Assembly (NCBI GenBank): GCA_944387285.1
Contig: CALXEH010000003.1
Span: 1 to 64,000 of the forward strand
Reading direction: 5' to 3'
DNA: 64,000 nt
From: an uncultured Oscillospiraceae bacterium
GTDB taxonomy: Bacteria > Bacillota > Clostridia > Oscillospirales > Oscillospiraceae
The position numbers and the translations under genes were made by a program. The number at the start of each line of letters is the position of its first letter. The stretch's first letter is position 1. A model generated the notes under the pieces. The model worked only from the letters and a program-made list of their open reading frames with translations. It was not told the origin of the DNA and searched no databases. Below, piece after piece: positions 1 to 8,101 of the stretch.

Positions 1-304
1 AAAACGGAACCCAAACAGTGTCGTTGGCGGACGTTTCTGCGGCTTTCGGTTCGGATTTGAAGTCCTGTACTCCACCAGAAAAAGTCCTGAAATCGTGAGA
101 TTTCAGGACTTTTTTGTTTTGGTCTGATATCATTGCTCAAAACTGCGATGGAGCTGCTCGGAGTCAAGCGCGCTTGCTCGGGAGCTTGGGGCTGACGCTG
201 TGCGGCTGGGATGGTAGAGCTCCTCTCCTGCGCCGTGGGGGCGGCTTTACCTTTAGCTATCCCGGGAAATATGCAAATTAAGCATATTTGGCCGGATATA
301 TGTC
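1..304. other. intergenic, no gene recognised
   Basis: No gene can be supported here. One frame stays open from the window edge to a stop at 96-98, but it runs into the left arm of the terminator hairpin and has no recognisable family, so it may be a spurious tail or the end of a gene outside the window. The remainder up to 304 has no convincing coding or RNA signal. Confidence 0.5.
81..115 (+). terminator. intrinsic terminator
   Basis: A perfect 14-bp stem (81-94 with 99-112) has a GTGA loop and is followed by a T-rich run to 115. The left arm is preceded by an A-run, so it could also work in the other direction. It ends whatever transcript enters from beyond the window edge and insulates the operon that starts near 340. 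Confidence 0.85.
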
Positions 305-333
305 TTGCAGCTGCGAAATAAATTGTATATAAT
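305..333 (+). promoter_or_regulatory. sigma-A promoter of HEPN/HIRAN operon
   Basis: TTGCAG at 305-310 and a perfect TATAAT at 328-333 are separated by 17 bases. Transcription should begin near 340. This excludes a TTG at 305 as the start of the following gene, because that codon lies inside the -35 box, and it favours the ATG at 398. Confidence 0.8.
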
Positions 334-397
334 ACAAACTGTATCCAATTTGATGAAAACTGTCGGACAAAACCTTCAACAAAAGGATGTTTGTAAA

Positions 398-2140
398 ATG
401 GATGTATATTTCGAAGCTGTGCAGCGCGGTCTGAACATCGCGTTGGAGCCGATCTCGGGGTTCGTAGCCAAAGAGATGAGCGCTGCGTATGGAAATACAT
501 GGTGGGATAAGCTCCTGCAGGCCCAGGGAAACAACGCTTACGGCCTGCCTAAGTCAGGTACATACTCCGAGCTTGTGGATTCCATGGACATATCCTGCTG
601 CGCACGCGCCATAAATAGCCGGATGTGGACGGAGGTCTTCAGCAGTAAAGTATCGCCGAGGTTCCGTACCCTCATCAACGAGCTGAGGGACGACCGCAAC
701 GTATTGGCTCATAAGGGCGGCAGGACCATAACTCAGGAGATGGCCGAGCGGAGCCTGGACACCATGGTGCGCCTCTGCTCTGAGATAGATGAGGAGGCGG
801 CAGACGAGCTCAGGCAGATCTACCTCTCCGTGCGCGCAATGGCGCAGGATGGCATCAACGTCTTTGCCGGAGCGGAGCAGCCCTCGTCCGTCTCCGAATC
901 CGGCGCGGGCGCTGAAGGCGGCCTGCTGCAGGACGTCGGCAGCGCGGACGTGGAAAAGACCACCCTGTCCAGAAAGATCACCTTCGGCGGCAAAACGCTC
1001 ACTTATCCGGTCTACCGCGTCAAGCTGGGACGCCTTTACTATAACGACCAGAACGACCGCATCGCCACTTGGCTCTCGCGTTATGAGACAGAGCATGGCG
1101 AGCTCTCTCTGTCCAGGCTGGACAGAGAGAGCTATAATCGCACCGTGGAGGAGTTCATCTGCGAGAGCAACCCCGATGCCATCAAAAAAACCCAGAGCAA
1201 TATCGCGTTGACCGGGCAAAGAGAGCCCGGCGTTGTGCTTTCCGACGGCCGGATAGTAGACGGGAACCGCCGCTTCACCTGCCTCAGGCGCCTGCAGCGC
1301 AAAACTGACGAGCCGCTGTGCTTTGAGACGGTTATCATGGACGCCGATTTCGGCAGGGACAGAAAGCAGATCAAGCTCCTGGAGCTGGCCATACAGCACG
1401 GAGAGGAGAAGAAGGTCGATTATGACCTCATAGACTACGCCGTGGGCACATATAGGGACATAGTGCAGACCGGGCTTCTCACCGTTGAGGAATATGCGGC
1501 CAGCACGAACGAGCCCATGGCAGACGTCAGGAAAAGGCTCGAGATAGCCGGATTTATCAATGAGTTCCTCGACTATATCGGCCTGCCCGGCCAATATCAT
1601 ATCGCCAGGGACAAACAGGTGTTCAGCGTTTTTCAGGAGATGCTGCCGATCACGAAAAAGTTCGGGGAAGAGCGCCGCGGCGAGCTCAAACGCACGGTAT
1701 TCAACAACATCGTGCTCAAAGCCATACCGGACCAACGGAAATTCATCCGCGATATCAAGAATCTCGTGAAGTGTGAGACCTGCGAGCAGTATTTGGACGA
1801 TACTGCGGATATACGCAGGGAGATGGGCGAAAAGCTCCGCGCGGCGAGCCCGGATTCCGAGGAGGCGCTGAACGCCTTCGCGGCGGGAAATGAACAGGCC
1901 ATCAAAGAGTTTGCCACGCTGCACGAGATCGCGCTGCTGCGTTCCCGGGCCGCGGCAATAAAAAGCCGCCCGTCCGAAAACGTGAAAAAGTGTTTGGAGC
2001 TGCTGACGGATATCGACCCGCGCCTGTTCTTCAAGCTCGACGGAGAAGAACGCGAAGAGCTGAAGGCACAGCTGGAAGAGCTGATGAACGTTTCCAAAGA
2101 CTTTACCGTCCAACTCGAACGCAGGGGACTTGACAAATGA
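398..2140 (+). CDS. Swt1-type HEPN and ParB-like fusion protein
   Basis: A 580-residue protein with two recognisable parts. Residues 1 to about 130 resemble the Swt1-type HEPN fold, with the basic-polar-His signature RNVLAH near residues 99-104; HEPN proteins of this sort are often RNases in defence and toxin systems. Residues about 185-310 resemble a ParB/sulfiredoxin-like domain, with the motif GRIVDGNRRF near 277-286. The rest is helical and unassigned. The start at 398 is chosen because AAAGGATG lies upstream and the longer reading frame overlaps the promoter. The stop overlaps the next gene by four bases (ATGA), so the two are translationally coupled. Family assignment is by eye; catalytic activity is inferred. 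Confidence 0.8.
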   Translation: MDVYFEAVQRGLNIALEPISGFVAKEMSAAYGNTWWDKLLQAQGNNAYGLPKSGTYSELVDSMDISCCARAINSRMWTEVFSSKVSPRFRTLINELRDDRNVLAHKGGRTITQEMAERSLDTMVRLCSEIDEEAADELRQIYLSVRAMAQDGINVFAGAEQPSSVSESGAGAEGGLLQDVGSADVEKTTLSRKITFGGKTLTYPVYRVKLGRLYYNDQNDRIATWLSRYETEHGELSLSRLDRESYNRTVEEFICESNPDAIKKTQSNIALTGQREPGVVLSDGRIVDGNRRFTCLRRLQRKTDEPLCFETVIMDADFGRDRKQIKLLELAIQHGEEKKVDYDLIDYAVGTYRDIVQTGLLTVEEYAASTNEPMADVRKRLEIAGFINEFLDYIGLPGQYHIARDKQVFSVFQEMLPITKKFGEERRGELKRTVFNNIVLKAIPDQRKFIRDIKNLVKCETCEQYLDDTADIRREMGEKLRAASPDSEEALNAFAAGNEQAIKEFATLHEIALLRSRAAAIKSRPSENVKKCLELLTDIDPRLFFKLDGEEREELKAQLEELMNVSKDFTVQLERRGLDK

Positions 2141-4956
2141 AGGATGACGCATCTATAAGCCTGCTTCCCCTTTCGAGGCGCGCGGCCAACGCGCTCCAGC
2201 GCACCGGAGTACACACCTGGGGCCAATTGCGCCTGATGACCCGGGAAGAGCTCATTAATATACGGAACATAGGCGAAGGCACCTTGTCGGAGATCCTTGA
2301 ATGTATAGACAGCCATCAGGCAGCCGACGACGCCGCGCTGGGGCCCGCGATAGCGGATATGGAGAGGCTGTCAGCCAGGGCGTATAACCTCCTGTCCTTT
2401 GCAGGCTACAGCTATGTATCCGAGATAGCCGGCAAGTCCATGGAGGAACTGCTGGAGATACCGCGCATGGACGAGATATGCGCCCGGGAGATAATGGACT
2501 GCTGTTCTGCATTCAAAGGTGCCTGCCCCGGCCCTGCCGGCCGGGATGCAGCAGCTGGAGATGGGCGGCCCTCTCTCCTGGACATGCTGCGCGCGCCGCA
2601 ATACCATGACGCGATAGTTGAGTATGCAAGGGCGAACGACGCCCCTGTGGATTCGATCGTCAGCTCAAATCGTGCGAGGCTGGCCCTTGCCAGGGCGGGC
2701 TGCTTGAAGGTCAGCGATCTGCTCGGCCTGTGCGGGCAGGATATTTCAAACCTGCCCGGCCTGGGCGCCAAGAGCATAGAGCACATAGTCGAATGCCAGC
2801 GCCTCTACCTCGAGAAGCACGCCACGGGCATAAACGCTTATTTGAGAGGGTACAGGTCAGCCGCGTACAGCGACGGGGATCTCAGGTCGATGATACTCGA
2901 GCTGTATACGTCCCAGCCGTTCAGGGGCCTGAGCTTTGCCGACATCAGCGAGAGCCTGGCCCCGGCCGTGCAGGTGCGGCCGGAAAAGCTCAAGCAGATC
3001 ATAGGTTCGCTTTTGGCCGGGAAAGAGCTGGAATATGTAGACTTCCGCTGCCACCGGGTCTATCCCAGGTGTATGGACTTCCTCTCCTCCTGCAGCTCAA
3101 TGAGCGAGGACAACCGGGCGATACTTATGAAGCGCCTTCAGGGCATGAAACTCGAGGCCATCGCCCGGGAACACGGCATTACGCGCGAGCGCGTGCGGCA
3201 AAAGGTCAACTCGGCCTTCGGCAAGCTCCGGGCCTTGCTGCTGCAGGAAAAGGGCGTGTCGTACTTTGACGAGGATTACTACAAATACCTCTATGAGACG
3301 TATGAGATAGACAAAAGCGACGCCGTGGAATGGCTGGGCTTTACGGAGGCGACCTGCTCTTTCCTGGAGCTCATGGACATAAAGCCCGGGAAAAAACCGC
3401 TGGAGGAGGCGGTGGACGATCAGGAGCACCTGGATGCCGGGCTCAGAATAAGGATACGAAACTACCTCAACAGGGACAAGCTCTATGTGGACGGCACCTG
3501 GGTCGAGCTCAAGAGACGGGAAATAGAGCGGCTGGTAGTCCGTAAGTTTTGCCGCGAGAACACGACCTTTTCTGAGTATTATGAGCTCTACAACGACTTC
3601 CTGCGCAGCGAGAACGTGCCTTATGACGAGGAGCTGTATTACACACCGGCCGTCATCCGCTCGCGCAAGAACCGCATATCGGAGGCGGATTTCCTGCTGT
3701 GGAAGCTCAACGAGACCTTCAGGTACTACGACATCGCCGGCCGGGATTTTACCGAGCTGCTGGATGCGCTCAACCTCGACGCCTATGAGGATACAGAGCT
3801 GTCAACGGAAAAGCTCATGGCAGGGTATCCCGAGCTCATGGCAAAATACGATATCCGCGACAGGTACGAGCTGCACAACCTGCTCAGGAAGCTCGTGCCG
3901 GCCGGCAGCATGCACGACTTCAGGTGCGAGCGCATGCCTATCATCCGCTTTGGCAGCTTCGACCGCAGGGCGGCCATTTGGGAGGTCATCAAGACAAGCT
4001 CGCCGATAAGCCAGGAGGCCCTGCTCAAGAGCCTGAAGGAGGAGTTCGGCTATGATGAAGCGACGGCGATGGGCTCTTATCTGGCCCCATTCCAAAACTG
4101 CCTGTATCAGGGCGTGTACAGGGTGGACCAGAAGAAAATGCCGCCCGAACGGCTGGAGCAGCTCCGGCTCAGCCTTACGAATGAGCTGTATTCCATTGAC
4201 GAGGTAAAGAGCATTTTTGCAGCCATGTTCCCGGACGCCGACCCGGAGGAGGTAAACGGGCTCAACCTGAAAACGGCGGGCATGACCGTCCTGAGCCAGT
4301 ATGTGCTCACAGGCGGAGGCACGCTGGACGCCTGCTTTGAAAAAATGCTGACGGATGAGGACATTACAGACGTCTCACCCTACAGGCGAAAATACGGCCA
4401 CGTCCAGGCCTTCCTGGCAAAGTTCCTGGAATTGAGGCGCGAACTCGAGATCATCGAATTCGAGCCGAACAAGATGATAAACGTGCGCAAGCTCGGGCAG
4501 GCAGGGGTGACAAAGGCCGACCTGCGTAAATTCTGTACCTCGGCGGCCGGGCGCGTCGCGGCAGGGGAGTTTTTCAACGCGGCCTCTTTGAGGCGCGACG
4601 GTCACGACGACCCGCTCTATGACCTGGGCTTTGACGACCTGTTTTATAACAATCTGCTCGCCGCGGACAGCCGCTTTTCCTCGGGCAGGGTCTTCGGCTG
4701 CATCGTTTTGCGCAAAGGGACAGAGAGCTTCACGACCGGCTCTTTCCTCAGCGAGCTCATACGTTCCCACGGCAGCATCGACCTTATCGACCTGGCCGAC
4801 GAGCTCAAGGGCAGATTCGGCATATTCACAGGCGCGCCGATGGAGATAGTCTATAAGCTCTATGACTCAAACGTGTACTACGACAGCATACTCGGCCGGC
4901 TCTATGCGGACTTTGAGCTGTACTGCAGAGAACTCGAAGGGATGGGTGACGGGTGA
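2137..4956 (+). CDS. alpha-CTD-like repeats plus sigma region-4-like HTH protein
   Basis: A 939-residue protein of unknown function. Three segments (about residues 5-52, 65-115 and 178-228) look like RNA polymerase alpha C-terminal domains, helix-hairpin-helix DNA-binding modules; motifs include LINIRNIGEGTLSEI and LSNLPGLGAKS-like turns. Near residues 329-365 is a helix-turn-helix strongly resembling sigma-70 region 4, with ITRERVRQ at 348-355. The remaining ~570 residues have no family I recognise. The pairing suggests a DNA-binding protein that contacts promoters or RNA polymerase, but no core-binding sigma region 2 is seen. It overlaps both neighbours by a few bases, so it is made together with them. 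Confidence 0.75.
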   Translation: MKDDASISLLPLSRRAANALQRTGVHTWGQLRLMTREELINIRNIGEGTLSEILECIDSHQAADDAALGPAIADMERLSARAYNLLSFAGYSYVSEIAGKSMEELLEIPRMDEICAREIMDCCSAFKGACPGPAGRDAAAGDGRPSLLDMLRAPQYHDAIVEYARANDAPVDSIVSSNRARLALARAGCLKVSDLLGLCGQDISNLPGLGAKSIEHIVECQRLYLEKHATGINAYLRGYRSAAYSDGDLRSMILELYTSQPFRGLSFADISESLAPAVQVRPEKLKQIIGSLLAGKELEYVDFRCHRVYPRCMDFLSSCSSMSEDNRAILMKRLQGMKLEAIAREHGITRERVRQKVNSAFGKLRALLLQEKGVSYFDEDYYKYLYETYEIDKSDAVEWLGFTEATCSFLELMDIKPGKKPLEEAVDDQEHLDAGLRIRIRNYLNRDKLYVDGTWVELKRREIERLVVRKFCRENTTFSEYYELYNDFLRSENVPYDEELYYTPAVIRSRKNRISEADFLLWKLNETFRYYDIAGRDFTELLDALNLDAYEDTELSTEKLMAGYPELMAKYDIRDRYELHNLLRKLVPAGSMHDFRCERMPIIRFGSFDRRAAIWEVIKTSSPISQEALLKSLKEEFGYDEATAMGSYLAPFQNCLYQGVYRVDQKKMPPERLEQLRLSLTNELYSIDEVKSIFAAMFPDADPEEVNGLNLKTAGMTVLSQYVLTGGGTLDACFEKMLTDEDITDVSPYRRKYGHVQAFLAKFLELRRELEIIEFEPNKMINVRKLGQAGVTKADLRKFCTSAAGRVAAGEFFNAASLRRDGHDDPLYDLGFDDLFYNNLLAADSRFSSGRVFGCIVLRKGTESFTTGSFLSELIRSHGSIDLIDLADELKGRFGIFTGAPMEIVYKLYDSNVYYDSILGRLYADFELYCRELEGMGDG

Positions 4957-5465
4957 TGGAAGGCAGCTATGAAGGTATAAAACTCAAACTGCTCGCCGAG
5001 CTGGATAAGCTCCATGCGCGCAGGGAATTGGCCGGACACACGCCGTCGGACTATTTCGAGCCCGGCATGATGGAAAACCTGGACTGCTTTGAGGGCCTGT
5101 ATTCGCCAGAAACCGGCGATATCACGCTTCGCTTTGAGGCAAGGGGCACGCGCTACGACGGGCGGACAGAGCAGATCGAAAAAGTCAGGGCCGGCGACGA
5201 GGTGGTCATAGTCCGCGACAGGGACAATAAATACAATCCCAACAACTTTACCATGGAGACTTTGCGCGGCAAAAACATCGGCAACATGCCCGCCGAACTG
5301 TGCAACGTCATGGCGCCGCTTTATGACGCCGGGCTGCTCGAGTTCACAGCCTCGGAAGTGAGCTATGTGGAGCCGCTGTCAAAGCGCAGCCGCTACGCAA
5401 AACAGGCGGTGCTGTTCGTCGAGCTGCGCGGATCGCTGAAGGCTCCGTCAGACGCCGGGGAATAG
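4956..5465 (+). CDS. HIRAN domain protein
   Basis: A 169-residue protein whose middle and C-terminal part (about residues 50-135) matches the HIRAN pattern: RDRDNKYNPNN followed by GKNIGNMPAELCNVMAPLYD. In the HIRAN family this domain binds 3' ends of DNA at damaged or stalled structures, and in bacteria it is often found beside helicases and nucleases. Here it is stand-alone apart from a short N-terminal helix region. The ATG at 4956 overlaps the preceding stop (TGATG); a GTG at 4953 is an alternative. Genes 1-3 therefore form one coupled unit. Confidence 0.8.
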   Translation: MEGSYEGIKLKLLAELDKLHARRELAGHTPSDYFEPGMMENLDCFEGLYSPETGDITLRFEARGTRYDGRTEQIEKVRAGDEVVIVRDRDNKYNPNNFTMETLRGKNIGNMPAELCNVMAPLYDAGLLEFTASEVSYVEPLSKRSRYAKQAVLFVELRGSLKAPSDAGE

Positions 5466-5574
5466 GCGGACGCCATGCCGTCCGGCCACGCGCACAGTTT
5501 GCAGATACATCACATTATTATGCCGGGCCTCGCAGCGATGACTGCGGCGGCAGGCTTTAAAGGAAGTGTTGACA

Positions 5575-8031
5575 ATGTCAAATTATAAGATCCTACGCGG
5601 CAGCACACCATTGACGCAGGCCGAGCAGGACAGCATCGTGGTCGTGGACGACAGGTTCTCCATCCTTGTCCCGCAGGGGATGATGTTCTCCTCGGACAGG
5701 GACGAGCTGCCTGACAAGGCGTTCATCCTCTTTTCAACTGACGGCGAGGGCGAGATGTCCGACCCCTACGACATTGAATTCTACAGCTCCGCCAGGGTGA
5801 GGCTGTGCATCAATTCCGGTTTCAAGCCTTTCAACGGCACGGCCGACTTTTCAAATGAGCAGCTGCGCCAAGCCATTGCCAAAACCTGCATCGACAACCT
5901 GAGCGGGATCTTGGGCGCCTTGAGCAAAATGACGGGCGTCAAGAGCCTGCCGCCCTTCGTCGTGAAGAACGATGAAGAGGCTGTGGTCGTGGCTGCCACC
6001 AATGGAGTTATGGGCAACGCAGGCTTCATGCTGGCCGTCCCCTCTGGGCTTTATACTGGTATGTACCGCGTCTCCGGCGTTGAAAGCCCGGGCAAGGCCT
6101 CCTCAAAGCCCGCCTCGCCTGCTGAATTCAAGGCCGCGGCCGAAGAACTGCTGGGCAGCATCGGCGGCCCTCAGCCCAAACAGGAGCCTGCCTGTCCCGC
6201 CGCGCCTGAGCCCGGGCAGGCCGAGCCCCAAGAGTCAGCTGAGGAAGCGGCGGATGACGGCGGGCAGCCCGTGGCCGCGGGCGCGTTTATTGCCCCGGTA
6301 CCGCCGGGGATGGCCTGCGCCGTCAGCGGTTCCGGCATGCCCGAGGATCTGAGCGGCAGGTTTGAGCTCATCTGCATCCCAGCGGGCCATGCTTCCGGTT
6401 TTGCCGGCTATGAGAGCGCCCCGGTCAGCATCACCGTGGGCAAGCCGAAGTGGAACGCGCCTGTCGGGGTCATACTCGAGAGGAATATCGACGGCGCCAG
6501 CCAATTCACCGCAGCGCTTATAGCCGAGGCTGCAGGGGCAAAGCCGCCTGCTGACTTGCTCAAGGCCGCAAAGCAGGAGCCGGGCTTCCTGACCTGTTTT
6601 TGCCCCTGCGCGGACGAAGGCGGAGAGGGTTGGAGCTCCGATTCCTTTGCCTTCCTGATAGCCGCGGGTGAGTTTTACTACACCGGTAATTACCGCTTCG
6701 GCCAGGGCGCCGGCAGGGAAAACGAAGTCGAGGGCTGGCTGCGCAGCCTCAGCTTTGCCGGGGATAAGGCGGCCGAACAGGTGCTCCTGCCCATCGCCCG
6801 GGAGCATCTCGGCCCATACTGCGGAGCAAACGGCAAGGTGGACGCCCTGACGGTAGCCGAGCTCTTTGCCGACGACGTCATTTTCTTCCCGGAAAAGCCC
6901 TTCGACCGTACCCCGGCGGGCCTGAACCTGAGCCCGCAGTTCAATCTCGCAAAGCAGGACGAGCATCCCTTCATCCGGGACCATATGAACGAGCTGATGT
7001 ACTCGATGCTGTGCCTGTTCTTCCGCCTGGACAACTGCGAGGAGCTCTCCGTGCCCGGCGGCAGGCTGCACCCGGAATTGCTGGTCCCGCTGCTGGACGA
7101 CAGGCTGACCGGCCTGAGCTTTCTCAATCTCATGGCCTACCACCTGGTCAAGATCGTCCGCAGCAAGGATGACGGCAGCCGTTTTTCCGTCTATCTCGAC
7201 CGCAACGTTGCCGCCGGTATGCCCGACGCCTTCCGGTACACCTGCAATTTCATACGCATAGCAAGGGGATACAACGGCATCGAGGGCCCCTTTACCGTGG
7301 AATTTGCCGCTGCGGCGTATCTGGGCGGGCCGATATCCGAGCCTCTCGACCCGGTGGCCGGCTCCGCGGAGGAACTGCTGTCCGACGGCCTGCTCCAGTT
7401 CACGGTCAGCGGCAGCGGCGAGATCCTTCGGGAAGCCGTCCCGGACGTCGAGCCCTCAGCCGCATGTGCGGCCGAGCGGGCTGCCAAGGAGGAGGAATTC
7501 AAGGTGCGCAGAGAGGCAAGGGAAGCCCGCGAAGCGGAGGACGCCAAGGCAAGGGCTATGGCCAAGGAGATCTGCGAAAAGTTTGAATCCGCGCGCTTAC
7601 GCACGATCATGATGATGAGCCGCAAGCCGGGCCATGGCATGAAGGAGAGCCTTGTGCAAAGCTTTGGAAAGGAAACGGTAGACACCCTGAAAACCAGCCT
7701 GATGAGCTATGCCTCCGTCAAAGCCGCGGTCTCAGCCGATGCGGCCCTGGAGATAGTCAAGGCGTTGCAGCGGATACTCGATTCTGTTGACGGCTTGTTC
7801 ATAGACGTCACGGGAAAAGATGCGCAAACCGCACCCAGCTTCTTGTATAAGCCCTCTTTCGATATATCCAGGCTCGTGGTTATGCTGGACACGGAAGCCG
7901 CCGCGCTCAAGGAGCGCGCGGGCAAGGAGCGCGATGAGCTCAGCCGCCAGGAACAGGAGGAAGCGGCCTGTGCGCAGGCCTGGAAACTCGGGATGTCGTC
8001 GGCGGAACTGCTGGAACGCCAGAACTCATAA
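5575..8031 (+). CDS. unknown protein with internal duplication
   Basis: An 818-residue protein that I do not recognise. The N-terminal half contains two copies of a beta-rich module: the first near residues 25-165, the second near 240-385. Each ends in a similar segment (FMLAVPSGLYTGMYRV versus FLIAAGEFYYTGNYRF). They are joined by a Pro/Ala/Glu-rich linker at about 180-240. A charged coiled-coil-like stretch rich in Glu, Arg and Ala lies near 640-690, followed by a helical C-terminus. There is no signal peptide or membrane segment. The ATG at 5575 is preceded by AGGAAG; upstream GTG and TTG codons in frame are alternatives. It follows the HIRAN gene by 109 bases on the same strand and probably belongs to the same operon. 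Confidence 0.75.
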   Translation: MSNYKILRGSTPLTQAEQDSIVVVDDRFSILVPQGMMFSSDRDELPDKAFILFSTDGEGEMSDPYDIEFYSSARVRLCINSGFKPFNGTADFSNEQLRQAIAKTCIDNLSGILGALSKMTGVKSLPPFVVKNDEEAVVVAATNGVMGNAGFMLAVPSGLYTGMYRVSGVESPGKASSKPASPAEFKAAAEELLGSIGGPQPKQEPACPAAPEPGQAEPQESAEEAADDGGQPVAAGAFIAPVPPGMACAVSGSGMPEDLSGRFELICIPAGHASGFAGYESAPVSITVGKPKWNAPVGVILERNIDGASQFTAALIAEAAGAKPPADLLKAAKQEPGFLTCFCPCADEGGEGWSSDSFAFLIAAGEFYYTGNYRFGQGAGRENEVEGWLRSLSFAGDKAAEQVLLPIAREHLGPYCGANGKVDALTVAELFADDVIFFPEKPFDRTPAGLNLSPQFNLAKQDEHPFIRDHMNELMYSMLCLFFRLDNCEELSVPGGRLHPELLVPLLDDRLTGLSFLNLMAYHLVKIVRSKDDGSRFSVYLDRNVAAGMPDAFRYTCNFIRIARGYNGIEGPFTVEFAAAAYLGGPISEPLDPVAGSAEELLSDGLLQFTVSGSGEILREAVPDVEPSAACAAERAAKEEEFKVRREAREAREAEDAKARAMAKEICEKFESARLRTIMMMSRKPGHGMKESLVQSFGKETVDTLKTSLMSYASVKAAVSADAALEIVKALQRILDSVDGLFIDVTGKDAQTAPSFLYKPSFDISRLVVMLDTEAAALKERAGKERDELSRQEQEEAACAQAWKLGMSSAELLERQNS

Positions 8032-8040
8032 GCAAAGCAA

Positions 8041-8063
8041 AAAGGCCGCGAAACGCGGCCTTT
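8041..8063 (+). terminator. bidirectional terminator
   Basis: A perfect 7-bp GGCCGCG/CGCGGCC stem with an AAA loop, with an A-run on its left and TTT on its right, lies between two convergent genes. Read from the minus strand it is followed by five T's, so it can end the SLH gene as well as the operon from 398. Confidence 0.75.
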
Positions 8064-8070
8064 GCCTTTA

Positions 8071-8094
8071 GCGGCGGCGCATTCGCGCCGCCGC
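8071..8094. repeat. second hairpin in convergent gap
   Basis: A perfect 10-bp inverted repeat (8071-8080 with 8085-8094) with a four-base loop stands just after the terminator. It has no clear T-run in either direction, so it is more likely a backup or RNA-stability hairpin than an independent terminator. Confidence 0.6.
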
Positions 8095-8101
8095 ACATAT
8101 T

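Noticed and set aside
1-77. Sequence ending in TCCACCA before a terminator, like the 3' end of a tRNA or tmRNA; its reverse also recalls a selenocysteine tRNA anticodon arm
   Set aside because: No T-arm or acceptor stem can be paired properly, and the rest of the molecule is absent.
305-397. Longer N-terminus for the HEPN-ParB protein starting at TTG 305
   Set aside because: That codon is part of the -35 box of a strong promoter whose transcript begins near 340, so it cannot be translated from this promoter.
554-2152. Minus-strand frame of 532 codons opposite the HEPN-ParB gene
   Set aside because: No ribosome site or family; the plus-strand protein has clear motifs and operon coupling.
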